Of a DNA stretch of 64,000 bases, positions 52,138 through 60,554 are shown piece after piece. The stretch spans positions 88,421 through 152,420 of the forward strand of contig NZ_QZWD01000010.1 of assembly GCF_003602005.1 (NCBI RefSeq), in the 5' to 3' direction. Under the pieces are notes generated by a model, which was not told the DNA's origin, searched no databases, and saw only the letters and a program-made list of their open reading frames with translations. A program made the position numbers and the translations under genes. Each line of letters starts with the position of its first letter. Position 1 is the stretch's first letter. The stretch is from Salinisphaera sp. Q1T1-3 (GTDB lineage Bacteria > Pseudomonadota > Gammaproteobacteria > Nevskiales > Salinisphaeraceae).

Positions 52138-53025
52138 ATGGCCCAAAAGGAAATCCTCTGCGCGTTCGGCGTCGATGTCGATGCCGTTGCCGGCTGGCTC
52201 GGCTCGTATGGCGGCGAAGATTCCCCCGACGATATCTCGCGCGGGCTGTTCGCCGGCGAAGTCGGCACGCCGCGTCTGCTCAATCTGTTCAAGCGATACA
52301 ACCTCGACACGACCTGGTTCATTCCGGGCCACAGCATCGAGACCTTCCCGGACCAGATGAAGGCCGTGGCCGAAGCCGGCCACGAGATCGGCGTGCACGG
52401 CTACAGTCACGAAAACCCGATTGCGATGAGCCGTGAACAGGAACGCGACGTCCTGGATTACAGCATCGAGCTGGTCAGCGGGCTCAGCGGCAAGCGGCCG
52501 ACCGGCTATGTCGCGCCGTGGTGGGAATTCAGCCCGATCACCAACGAACTGTTGCTGGAACGCGGCATCAAGTACGACCACAGCCTGATGCACGACGATT
52601 TTCATCCCTACTACGTCCGCGTGGGCGATGAATGGACGAAGATCGACTATTCCAAATCCGCTCGCGAGTGGATGAAGCCGCTCACGCGCGGCCAGGAGAC
52701 CGATCTGATCGAGATCCCGGCCAACTGGTATCTCGACGATCTGCCGCCGATGCTGTTCATCAAGAACGCCCCGAACAGCCACGGCTTCGTGAATCCGCGT
52801 CATCTGGGCGAGATGTGGCAGGACCAGTTCGACTGGGTCTATCGCGAGAACGACTACGCGGTGTTCACGATCACCATCCATCCGGATGTCTCCGGCCGGC
52901 CTCAGGTGTTGATGATGCTCGAACGTCTGATCGAGCACATGCTCGGCCACGACGGCGTTCGGTTCTGCACGTTCGACGACATCGCCGACGACTTCGCCCG
53001 CCGCCGACCGCGCAACGCCGGCTAG
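52138..53025 (+). CDS. Zinc deacetylase/cyclic imidase of the HpPgdA branch
   Basis: 295-aa NodB-fold metallohydrolase. Metal ligands are Asp13/Asp15 in GVDVDAVAG and His87/His91 in [48 protein letters not shown], the [10 protein letters not shown] loop and [13 protein letters not shown] are, from memory, nearly the same as in Helicobacter pylori HP0310 (PgdA). That branch also includes the Pseudomonas cyclic imide hydrolase of about 293 aa. There is no signal peptide, which argues for a soluble small-molecule substrate rather than peptidoglycan. It has a GGAG ribosome site and follows the amidase by 74 bases. Confidence 0.92.
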   Translation: MAQKEILCAFGVDVDAVAGWLGSYGGEDSPDDISRGLFAGEVGTPRLLNLFKRYNLDTTWFIPGHSIETFPDQMKAVAEAGHEIGVHGYSHENPIAMSREQERDVLDYSIELVSGLSGKRPTGYVAPWWEFSPITNELLLERGIKYDHSLMHDDFHPYYVRVGDEWTKIDYSKSAREWMKPLTRGQETDLIEIPANWYLDDLPPMLFIKNAPNSHGFVNPRHLGEMWQDQFDWVYRENDYAVFTITIHPDVSGRPQVLMMLERLIEHMLGHDGVRFCTFDDIADDFARRRPRNAG

Positions 53026-53120
53026 CAGGCGCCTCGCCGAGGGGCGTCGTCGCCGCCACCGGCTGCGACGCCTGTCAGCCCCCCGCCGACGCATCACAAC
53101 GACAACGGAAGACGATACCC

Positions 53121-54443
53121 ATGACGGATCTGCATCGGCCATCGGACGCCGCCGGCCCCGAACCCTGGAACGTCAAACTGAGCAACCGACGCGTGGCCTA
53201 TGTCGCGCTGGTGTGCTTCATCGCCTGGGTCGCCTCGATCTACGACTACACCCTGTTCGGTACCCTGTTGCCGGTCATCGCCAAGGATTTCGGCTGGAGC
53301 CCGGCCGAAGCGACGGCGGTCAATACCTGGGCCACGGTCGGTGTGTTCATCGTCTCGTTGCTCGTCGGCACGATCCTCGACCGGCTCGGGCGCAAGAAAG
53401 CCCTTATCCTGCTGGTCATCGGCGGCGCCCTGAGCTCCGGCTTTTCGGGGCTGGCCGTGGGCGCGGCGAGCATGATCATCATCCGCGGCTTCTCCGGCTT
53501 CGCGGTGTCCGAGGAAGTCGTCAACGCGGTCTATCTCAACGAGATCTTCAAGAAGACGAAGGGTCGCGGCTTTCTCTACAGCCTGGTACAGAGTGGCTGG
53601 CCGGTCGGTGCCCTGCTGGCCTCCGGCATGGTCGCCCTGCTGCTGCCCAGCATCGGCTGGCGCGGTAGTTTCGTGGTGGCTGCCGCGGCCTCGCTCATCG
53701 TGCTGGTGCTGGCGATCTGGCTGCCCGAGTCGCCGGTCTTCGCCGCGATGCGGGAAGTCGAGCGCCGCCGCGAGCGGGGCGATCACGAAGGCGCGGCCGC
53801 CCTGGCGCGCGAACACGATATCGAAACCGCGCCGGGCGCCGGCAGCGGGCTCAAGGGCGTGTTCGGACCGGAACTGCGGATGCACACGATTTCGCTGTCT
53901 CTGGTCTGGCTGTTCAGCTGGATGGCGATTCAGGTCTTTTCGGTGCTCGGCACGACCGTGCTCGTCGAAGCTAAGGGCATCACCTTCGAGGATTCCCTCA
54001 ACGTTCTGATTCTGGCCAACGCGGTCGGCTTCGTCGGCTACCTGACGCACGGCTGGATCGGCGATCGCTTCGGGCGACGCAATACGGTACTCGGGGGGTT
54101 CGTGCTCGGCGGCATCGCCAGCATCGTCATGCTGCTCGGACCGCCGATCCCGATGTTCGGCTATGTGGCCTACGCAACGACGCTGTTCTTCCTGCTCGGG
54201 CCGTTCGCCGCGATCCTGTTCTACATGGGCGAATCCTTTCCGCCGCACGTACGCGGGACCGGTGCCAATGTGGCCCACGTGATGGCACCGCTGGGCGCGA
54301 TCGTCGGTTCCGGGCTGATCTCCGTGCTGCTGGCATTCGATGTCCCCATGACCTGGAGCGCGATTCTCGCCGGCTCGGTACCCCTGCTGGCCAGCGGCCT
54401 GCTGATGCTCGGCACACGCAAGATCGATCAAAACCATCACTGA
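53121..54443 (+). CDS. MFS transporter, metabolite-proton symporter type
   Basis: 440 aa, 12 predicted membrane segments. The first helix has FIAWVASIYDYTLFGTLLP, typical of the sugar-acid/dicarboxylate symporters of the MFS with an Asp in TM1. The loop 2-3 signature is TILDRLGRKKALIL and the loop 8-9 copy is GWIGDRFGRRN. A central cytoplasmic loop with ERRRERGDHEGAAALARE separates the halves. It begins 95 bases after the deacetylase gene and ends 19 bases before the first SDR. Likely the uptake system for the substrate or exporter of a product of this operon. Confidence 0.9.
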   Translation: MTDLHRPSDAAGPEPWNVKLSNRRVAYVALVCFIAWVASIYDYTLFGTLLPVIAKDFGWSPAEATAVNTWATVGVFIVSLLVGTILDRLGRKKALILLVIGGALSSGFSGLAVGAASMIIIRGFSGFAVSEEVVNAVYLNEIFKKTKGRGFLYSLVQSGWPVGALLASGMVALLLPSIGWRGSFVVAAAASLIVLVLAIWLPESPVFAAMREVERRRERGDHEGAAALAREHDIETAPGAGSGLKGVFGPELRMHTISLSLVWLFSWMAIQVFSVLGTTVLVEAKGITFEDSLNVLILANAVGFVGYLTHGWIGDRFGRRNTVLGGFVLGGIASIVMLLGPPIPMFGYVAYATTLFFLLGPFAAILFYMGESFPPHVRGTGANVAHVMAPLGAIVGSGLISVLLAFDVPMTWSAILAGSVPLLASGLLMLGTRKIDQNHH

Positions 54444-54462
54444 CCGACATAGAGGTTCGGAT

Positions 54463-55251
54463 ATGTCTACTCTCGTTCGAGACGACGGGCTGGCCGACAA
54501 GGTCGCCCTGATCTCCGGCGCGGCCAGCGGGATCGGCCAGGCCCTGGCCGTCGCTTACGCGCGCGCCGGCGCCCACGTCGTCGCCGGCTATTATCCCGAC
54601 GATCCGCACGATATCGCGGAAACCGTGGCCGCCGTCGAGACGGCGGGCGGGCGCTGTGTCACCCGTGCCCTCGACGTGCGCGATACGGCCGCCTGCGAGG
54701 CCATCGCCGACGAGGCCATCGCCGTGTTCGGGCGACTCGATATCGTCGTCGCCAGTGCCGGTATTCTGCGCCAGTCCTCGATCGAGGCCATGCGCGACGA
54801 GCACTGGGACGACATGCTCTCCGTCGACCTCGGTGGCGTCATGCGTCTCATGCGAGCCGGGGCACGCGTGATGACCCAGCCCGGCGCGATGGTGGCTGTC
54901 TCCTCGATCGCCGGCGGCGTCTACGGCTGGGACAATCACGCCCATTACGCCGCGGCCAAGAGCGGATTGATGGGGTTGGTACGGTCGTTGGCCGTCGAAC
55001 TCGCGCCGCGTGGCATCCGTGTGAACACGGTCGTCCCCGGCCTGATCGAGACGCCGCAATCCAGGGACCCGGTGAACTCGCTCGGCCCGGACGGATTGGC
55101 CAGTGCGGCCGGCAACATCCCGCTCGGCCGGGTCGGCAGTGCCGAGGAGGTCGCCCGCGTCATACAGTTTCTCACCGATGACAATGCAGCCTATGTCACC
55201 GGGCAGGAATTCGTCGTCGACGGCGGCCTGACCGTCAAATGGCCGAGCTAG
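54463..55251 (+). CDS. SDR-family oxidoreductase 1
   Basis: 262 aa classical short-chain dehydrogenase. NAD(P)-binding SGAASGIGQAL, the NAG-like VASAGIL, catalytic Ser-Tyr-Lys in VSSIAGGVYG and YAAAKSGLMGLVRSLAVEL, and the Asn-rich VNTVVPGLIETP. No acidic residue clearly follows the second strand (VVAGYYPDD has Asp, which would favour NAD). Substrate unknown. It overlaps the ATG alternative of the next gene but the real distance to the second SDR start is eight bases. Confidence 0.93.
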   Translation: MSTLVRDDGLADKVALISGAASGIGQALAVAYARAGAHVVAGYYPDDPHDIAETVAAVETAGGRCVTRALDVRDTAACEAIADEAIAVFGRLDIVVASAGILRQSSIEAMRDEHWDDMLSVDLGGVMRLMRAGARVMTQPGAMVAVSSIAGGVYGWDNHAHYAAAKSGLMGLVRSLAVELAPRGIRVNTVVPGLIETPQSRDPVNSLGPDGLASAAGNIPLGRVGSAEEVARVIQFLTDDNAAYVTGQEFVVDGGLTVKWPS

Positions 55252-55259
55252 GAGGCCCC

Positions 55260-56000
55260 GTGTCATCGAAACTGGAACACAAGATCGCGCTCGTTGTCGG
55301 CGGCGCCAGCGGCATCGGCCGTGCGACGGCCGAGTTGTTTCACGAGCACGGTGCGTTCGTCATCGTTGCAGACCGGGACGAGGCCGGATGCCGCGCGGTC
55401 GCCGAGACGCTGGGCCCCCGCGCCCAGGCCCGAGCGCTGGACGTCACATCGGAAGACAACGTGCAGGCGGTGGTCGAGGCCACCATCCAGGCACACGGCC
55501 GCATCGACATCCTGGTCAATAGCGCCGGCATACTCACGCAATCGACGCTGGTGGACATGCCGACCGCGACCTTCGACGGGATGATCGAGGTCAATCTGCG
55601 CGGGACGTTTCTGACCTGTCGCCACGTCGCCCCCCACATGGTTGCCCGACAGTCCGGGCGCATCATCAACGTCGCCTCGCAGCTGGCACAGAAAGGCGGC
55701 GTGGGCCTGTCGCACTACAGCGCGGCGAAAGCCGGCATCATCGGTTTCACGAAATCCATCGCGCGCGAGCTGGCCGTGAACAATGTCCTGGCCAATGCGA
55801 TTGCGCCAGGGCCGATCATGACGACGATGCTCTCCGGCCTGAGCGATGCGTGGGTGGCCGACAAACAGGCCGAACTGCCACTGGGACGCTTCGGCGAAGC
55901 CCGGGAAGTCGCGCCTTCGGCCCTCATGCTGGCCGCCTCGCCCGACGGCGATCTCTACGTCGGCCAGACGCTCGGCCCGAACAGCGGCGACGTCATGTAG
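55260..56000 (+). CDS. SDR-family oxidoreductase 2
   Basis: 246 aa. VGGASGIGRATAELF and IVADRDEAG indicate an NAD-preferring Rossmann fold; LVNSAGILTQ, catalytic Ser in INVASQLAQKGG and YSAAKAGIIGFTKSIAREL follow. The start is GTG 55260: AGGAGG sits four bases before it, whereas the ATG at 55239 lies inside the preceding gene. Last gene of the operon. The stop is followed after seven bases by copy 2 of the dispersed repeat. Two SDR enzymes may act on successive or alternative hydroxyl compounds. Confidence 0.93.
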   Translation: MSSKLEHKIALVVGGASGIGRATAELFHEHGAFVIVADRDEAGCRAVAETLGPRAQARALDVTSEDNVQAVVEATIQAHGRIDILVNSAGILTQSTLVDMPTATFDGMIEVNLRGTFLTCRHVAPHMVARQSGRIINVASQLAQKGGVGLSHYSAAKAGIIGFTKSIARELAVNNVLANAIAPGPIMTTMLSGLSDAWVADKQAELPLGRFGEAREVAPSALMLAASPDGDLYVGQTLGPNSGDVM

Positions 56001-56007
56001 CACGCAA

Positions 56008-56316
56008 GGGGCTGTTGCGGTTTCGCTCGAGCGCCTTTTCGTCGAGCGACCACAGGGTGTTCGGCAAGGCGCGAGTCGCCGATCGTGGCGTGCCACGATC
56101 CAGACTCGCAACGCCGCGGGGCGCCCATCGTCGATTTTTCATGGGCGGCCCAACCCGAAGAGACAAGTGCCCCGAAGTCAAAAACACGACGGCAATACAG
56201 CGTTGTAGCCCGCTGGCGCAGAATGGCTGCACGGCGCCTGCGACGCCTCGTCTTGCCGTCTATCGTCGATTTCAGGGCGCGCTTGGCGCGGACTCGAACG
56301 AAACATCAACAGGCCC
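56008..56316. repeat. Dispersed intergenic repeat, copy 2 (inverted)
   Basis: About 309 bp, the reverse complement of copy 1 at 26904-27197 with substitutions and small length changes. Ends are GGGGCTGTTGCGG and CATCAACAGGCCC. The internal blocks ATGAAAAATCGACGATGGGC, GATCGTGGCACGCCACGATC and TTCGGGTTGGGCCGCCC are preserved. It fills the gap between the second SDR gene and the convergent cfa gene. It could act as a bidirectional terminator-like spacer, though no T-run is obvious. Confidence 0.75.
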
Positions 56317-56369
56317 TGAGACCGGAGGCCGCGCCCGACGCACGGTAGGCCGTGCGTCGGGCGCCGAGC

Positions 56370-57596
56370 TTATCCAGCCTGTTCGATCGAGGCCGCCGGC
56401 GAGGCGGCTTCGTCGCTGTCGCGATAGAGATATTCACGGCTCAACGGCACCACATCGTTGGCATGGGCAAGCTGGACGTGATAGACGACCAGATCGCCGT
56501 AGCGGAAGATCGCTTCGCAGCCCAGAAGATAGAATTCCCACATCCGGCAGAACTTTTCGCCCAGCCGATCGCGGAAGATCTGACGCTGTTGCTGAAATCG
56601 CTCGTTCCAGGCGGCGAGCGTGCGCGCGTAGTGAACGCGCCACACCTCGAGATCGGACAGATCCATTCCGGTGTTCTCGACACAGGGGGCGATGTCCGAC
56701 AGCGAGGGAATATAACCGCCCGGGAAGATGTATTTCGTGATCCAGTTCCGGTTGTCGGTCGGCGGCGCGCCGTTGCGGGCGATGGTATGGATGAGGCTGC
56801 GACCGTCGGGCTTGAGCAGACGCGCGACCTGATCGAAGAACGTCTGGTATTGCGGCCGGCCCACATGTTCGAACATGCCAACGGACACGATCGCGTCGTA
56901 GGCCCCTTCGTGTTCGCGGTAATCCTGCTTGAGAAAGGTCACACGTTGGGTCAGCCCGAGAGCCTGCGCTTTCTTCCGGGCGTGCGCATACTGGTCGTTG
57001 GACAGCGTCAGACCCACGACCTCCACGTCGTAATGTCGCGCCAGATACAGCGCCATGCCACCCCAGCCACAGCCGATGTCGAGCACCTTGTCGCCGGGCT
57101 TGAGCAACAGCTTGCGGGCGATATGCGCCAGCTTGGCGCGCTGTGCCTCGTCGAGCGTCATGTCCTCCCGCGCGAAGTACGCACAGGAATACTGCATGTT
57201 CTCGTCGAGAAAATGCTGGAACAGCTCGTTGTCGATGTCGTAGTGATGCTGGACATTACGCTCGGACTTCAACCGATTGTTCATCTCCAGCAATCCCCGC
57301 AAGGCACGACGCGCCAGACGGGTCAGACGACCGCCGTCACTGAAGTTGTCGGCATTGGCGAAATACAGACGAAAAACCGCCAGCAGCCCGCCGTCGCCCG
57401 GCCACCAGTCGCCCTCCATGTAGGTCTCGCCGATCGCGATCTCCGGATCGGACATCATCCGCGTCAATACCTTGCGGCTGCGCAGATGCACATGGGCAAC
57501 GGGCTCACCGCGCCCGTACTCTTGTTCGCTGCCGTCCGCGTGATGCAACACGAGCGTGCCGCGATTGATGAAACGTTCCACCAGATTGTTCGTCAC
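56370..57596 (-). CDS. cfa: Cyclopropane-fatty-acyl-phospholipid synthase family protein
   Basis: SAM-dependent enzyme that methylenates double bonds of membrane phospholipids, a stationary-phase and osmotic-stress response. 408 aa from GTG 57596 with AGGGAAA upstream; longer starts are less conserved. Motifs: YDIDNELFQHFLDENMQYSC, the SAM loop VLDIGCGWGGMALYLA, SVGMFEHVG, and FPGGYIPSLSDI. The family Cys and Glu of the bicarbonate site are in SCAYF and MFEHV regions. Isolated, divergent from the MDR dehydrogenase gene across 181 bases. Confidence 0.93.
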   Translation of the reverse strand: MTNNLVERFINRGTLVLHHADGSEQEYGRGEPVAHVHLRSRKVLTRMMSDPEIAIGETYMEGDWWPGDGGLLAVFRLYFANADNFSDGGRLTRLARRALRGLLEMNNRLKSERNVQHHYDIDNELFQHFLDENMQYSCAYFAREDMTLDEAQRAKLAHIARKLLLKPGDKVLDIGCGWGGMALYLARHYDVEVVGLTLSNDQYAHARKKAQALGLTQRVTFLKQDYREHEGAYDAIVSVGMFEHVGRPQYQTFFDQVARLLKPDGRSLIHTIARNGAPPTDNRNWITKYIFPGGYIPSLSDIAPCVENTGMDLSDLEVWRVHYARTLAAWNERFQQQRQIFRDRLGEKFCRMWEFYLLGCEAIFRYGDLVVYHVQLAHANDVVPLSREYLYRDSDEAASPAASIEQAG

Positions 57597-57777
57597 GATC
57601 TTTCCCTTCGGCGCGTGCCAAACACGCCTCCCCGGCCTGAACTTTGCCTCAGAAAATACACGCCGACGCCTTGCCTGCATAGTGCATCGATCGCGCCAGC
57701 CTGTCGCGCCGACCCCTGGCCGGGCCGCTCGCAAGCTTTTATCTTGATCCTTTTCCGTCGCCCTGGACCCGAAAGCC

Positions 57778-58776
57778 ATGTCCCAAGCCCAGGCCCGTGC
57801 ACTCTGGCTCGAGCCGCCGAACGGTGCACGCATCTTCACCGAGCGATTGCCCGATCCCACACCGGACACGCTCGTGATACGGACCCTGTTCTCGGCGGTC
57901 AGCCGCGGTACAGAAACCTTAGTGTATGCCGGACAGGTGCCGCAAAGCGAGTACGCGCGCATGCGCGCGCCGTTCCAGGCCGGCGAGCTGCCCCATGCCG
58001 TCAAGCATGGCTACGCCAACGTCGGCGTGGTCGAGGCTGGCCCGGCCGGCTGGCCCGGCCGGCACGTATTCTGTCTCTATCCGCATCAGACGCGCTACGT
58101 CGTATCGGCCTCGGCCGTGGTCCCACTACCCGACGATGTGCCCGCCGCGCGTGCCGTGCTGGCCGCCAATGTCGAAACCGCTGTCAATGCGCTCTGGGAC
58201 GCCGCGCCGCGCGTCGGCGATCACATCACGATCGTCGGCGGCGGCGTCATCGGTTGCCTGGTGGCCTGGCTGGCCGGGCGCATGGCCGGCACACGGGTCA
58301 CGCTGGTCGATATCAATCCTGCCCGGGCCGCGGTGGCCGATGCACTCGGCGTGCAATTCGCCCCTGTCGCCGCAGCGCCGGCCGATCAGGATCTCGTCTT
58401 CCACGCCAGTGCGACCGCCGCCGGGCTCTCGACCGCGCTTGAGCTGGCTGGCGACGAGGCCGATATCATCGAGCTGAGCTGGTACGGCGCAACGCAGGTG
58501 AGCGTGCCGCTCGGCGGCGCCTTTCATGCCCGGCGACTCAGCGTGCGCGCCAGCCAGGTCGGCACGATATGCCCGCAACGCGCGGCGCGCTGGGATCATG
58601 CACGCCGGCTTTCGCTCGCCGTATCGCTGTGCGCCGATGCCCGGCTCGATGTGCTGTTTGCAATCGATGCTGCCTTCGACACGCTGCCGGCAGTCATGGC
58701 GCGTCTGTCGCGCCCGGAAGACGACACATTGTGTCAGCGCATCACCTATCCCGAGGCCTCACCCAGGGCCTGTTAA
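57778..58776 (+). CDS. MDR-family dehydrogenase, BchC/zinc-free type
   Basis: 332 aa medium-chain dehydrogenase. SRGTETLVYAGQVP near residue 42 and the nucleotide-binding TIVGGGVIGCLVAWLAG (about 158-176) followed by VTLVDINPARA (acidic residue suggests NAD). The usual catalytic zinc Cys and His-Glu pair is not visible. Similar proteins are labelled zinc-binding dehydrogenase or BchC-like. The last four codons (Arg-Ala-Cys-stop) coincide with the start of repeat copy 3. First gene of the proposed pterin/pyrimidine cluster. Confidence 0.87.
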   Translation: MSQAQARALWLEPPNGARIFTERLPDPTPDTLVIRTLFSAVSRGTETLVYAGQVPQSEYARMRAPFQAGELPHAVKHGYANVGVVEAGPAGWPGRHVFCLYPHQTRYVVSASAVVPLPDDVPAARAVLAANVETAVNALWDAAPRVGDHITIVGGGVIGCLVAWLAGRMAGTRVTLVDINPARAAVADALGVQFAPVAAAPADQDLVFHASATAAGLSTALELAGDEADIIELSWYGATQVSVPLGGAFHARRLSVRASQVGTICPQRAARWDHARRLSLAVSLCADARLDVLFAIDAAFDTLPAVMARLSRPEDDTLCQRITYPEASPRAC

Positions 58777-59092
58777 CACGTCCCGCGTGCGCCGCGCCGG
58801 CGCTCATTTTTTTGCGCGATCAAGGCATCGGGCGCGTACGGCCGTCATTCTGGCGTCGCGAAAGACAACGCCGGATTGCGCAAAAAAGGACCGCCGTCCC
58901 GTCGGGTTGCCCCGGCCGGCCGCGTCAAGCAAGGCGCGGGCCGCCAAGCGTGGCCGGCACTCCGCATGCGCCAACGCCACAGGGCGGCCCGGCGTTGCAA
59001 CGCCGATTGCCGGCCGCCACGATCAGTGGCGCCCGCCGCGCTATAGATCGCGATCGCGGTCCTGCGGCAGACGAGATCCAATCCAGCAGGCC
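58766..59092. repeat. Dispersed repeat, divergent copy 3
   Basis: About 327 bp with ends GGGCCTGTTAACAC and CCAGCAGGCC. The order of short blocks follows copy 1: a GCGCC-rich left arm, CCATTCTG-like TCATTCTGG, GGATTGC, then GTCCCGTCGGGTTG against GTCCCTTCGGGTTG. Overall identity is much lower than between copies 1 and 2, so membership is tentative. It separates the MDR gene from the downstream PTPS-GT-methyltransferase operon and supplies the dehydrogenase stop codon. Confidence 0.4.
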
Positions 59093-59097
59093 TTTTT

Positions 59098-59496
59098 ATG
59101 TACAGTGTGACGGTTCGCGATCACATGATGATCGCCCACAGTTTCTCCAGCGAGACGTTCGGCCCCGCCCAGGCGCTGCACGGCGCCACGTATGTCGTCG
59201 ATGTGACGTTTTACCGTCGCGAACTCGACGTCGATGATCTCGTGGTGGATATCGGCGCCGCCGCCACCCGGCTCGGCGCGATCACCGCGGAATTCAATCT
59301 CGGCAATCTCGACGATGTACCCGAGTTCGCCGGACGCAACACAACCACGGAGTTCATGGCGCGTGTGGTCTTCGACCGCATGGCCCGGGCCATCGGCACC
59401 GGCACGCTGGGCCCAGCCGCGCAAGGCGTCGAACGGCTCGGCGTGCGACTGGCCGAATCGCACATCGCCTGGGCCGGCTACGAGGCCGATCTGTGA
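59098..59496 (+). CDS. Atypical 6-pyruvoyl-tetrahydropterin synthase/QueD-fold protein
   Basis: 132 aa, T-fold. MIAHSF holds the first zinc His (His14). LHGATYVVDVTF replaces the HGH of QueD/PTPS, keeping His28 but with Ala30 for the third ligand. The usual catalytic Cys before it is absent (GPAQA). DVDDLVVDIGAAATRLGAI, FNLGNLDDVPEFAG and NTTTEFMARVVFDRM match the conserved core, including the pterin-anchoring Glu near the C-terminus (RLAESH). Encoded five bases after repeat copy 3; the Shine-Dalgarno is weak. It overlaps the glycosyltransferase by four bases. Not a standard queuosine or biopterin enzyme. Confidence 0.85.
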   Translation: MYSVTVRDHMMIAHSFSSETFGPAQALHGATYVVDVTFYRRELDVDDLVVDIGAAATRLGAITAEFNLGNLDDVPEFAGRNTTTEFMARVVFDRMARAIGTGTLGPAAQGVERLGVRLAESHIAWAGYEADL

Positions 59497-60554
59497 ATCC
59501 CCTGACGCTGATCGTCGCCGGCGATCCGGATCAGGCCACCGGCGGCTACCTCTACGATGCGCGTATCGCGGCCTGTCTACGCCAGGCCGGCCGCGAGGTC
59601 TCGCTGATCGGTCTCGCAGGCGAATTTCCGCTGGCCGATGCAACCGCGCGTCGCGCCATGCGAGAGGCGCTGGCCGCCGAGCCGGACGGCCGCTGCGTGA
59701 TCATCGACGGGCTGGCTCTCGGCACGCTGGGCGATATCGTGGCCGAACACGCGAACCGGTTATCGCTCGTGGCTCTTATCCATCATCCGCTGGCCGACGA
59801 AGCCGGGCTGGACGAACGCACTGCCGCCACCCTGCTCGAGGCCGAGCGACGTGCGCTGTCGCACGTCGCTCACGTGATCGTGACGAGCCCTTTCACGGCA
59901 CGCCGGCTGCGCAGCGGCTACGCGGTGTCGCCCGACCGGCTCGCTGTCGTCGAACCCGGCGTCGCGCCGCCGGGGCCGGCCGAGGTCGCGCGTCTGGATC
60001 CGCCCATGCTGCTGACTGTTGCGACCCTGATCCCGCGCAAGGGCCATCGCGTTCTCGTCGAGGCGCTGGCACGCGTGGCCGATCGGGCGTGGCAATGTCG
60101 TCTGATCGGCGATACCGAGCGCGACCCCGAATGCACGCAGGCCGTGCGCGAGGCGATCTCGACACACGGGCTGGCCGATCGCATCACGATTGTCGGCGGT
60201 CAGCCGCCCGAGGCACTGGCGACCCATTATCGCCAGGCCCATGCCTTTGTCCTGCCGTCGTTCTACGAAGGCTACGGCATGGTCGTCACCGAAGCGCTGT
60301 CGTACGGCCTGCCGGTGATCACCACGACCGGCGGCGCGCTGGCCGACACACTGCCCCGCGGCGCCGGCATTGCCGTCGAGCCGGGCACGGTCACGGCACT
60401 GGCGGACGCGCTGGCGAGGGTTCTCGACGATGCCACAGCCTACCGTGCCCTGTCGGAGACTGCGGCCGAGGCCGGCGCCCGGCTGGACGACTGGCCGGCC
60501 GCGGCCGCGCGCTTTGCGGCCATCGTCGACGAAACCGTGGCCGCCGGCCGATGA
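59493..60554 (+). CDS. GT4-family glycosyltransferase
   Basis: 353 aa GT-B retaining glycosyltransferase. The acceptor half has GDPDQATGGYLYDARIAACL near the start; the donor half has LLTVATLIPRKGHRVLVEAL, LIGDTERDPE, and the E-x7-E region FYEGYGMVVTEALSYGLPVI. Start is GTG 59493 within the GTGA overlap with the preceding stop. The gene ends in ATGA, overlapping the methyltransferase, so the three genes are one coupled operon. Next to pterin-type enzymes it may glycosylate a pteridine or pyrimidine; the donor is unknown. Confidence 0.9.
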   Translation: MNPLTLIVAGDPDQATGGYLYDARIAACLRQAGREVSLIGLAGEFPLADATARRAMREALAAEPDGRCVIIDGLALGTLGDIVAEHANRLSLVALIHHPLADEAGLDERTAATLLEAERRALSHVAHVIVTSPFTARRLRSGYAVSPDRLAVVEPGVAPPGPAEVARLDPPMLLTVATLIPRKGHRVLVEALARVADRAWQCRLIGDTERDPECTQAVREAISTHGLADRITIVGGQPPEALATHYRQAHAFVLPSFYEGYGMVVTEALSYGLPVITTTGGALADTLPRGAGIAVEPGTVTALADALARVLDDATAYRALSETAAEAGARLDDWPAAAARFAAIVDETVAAGR

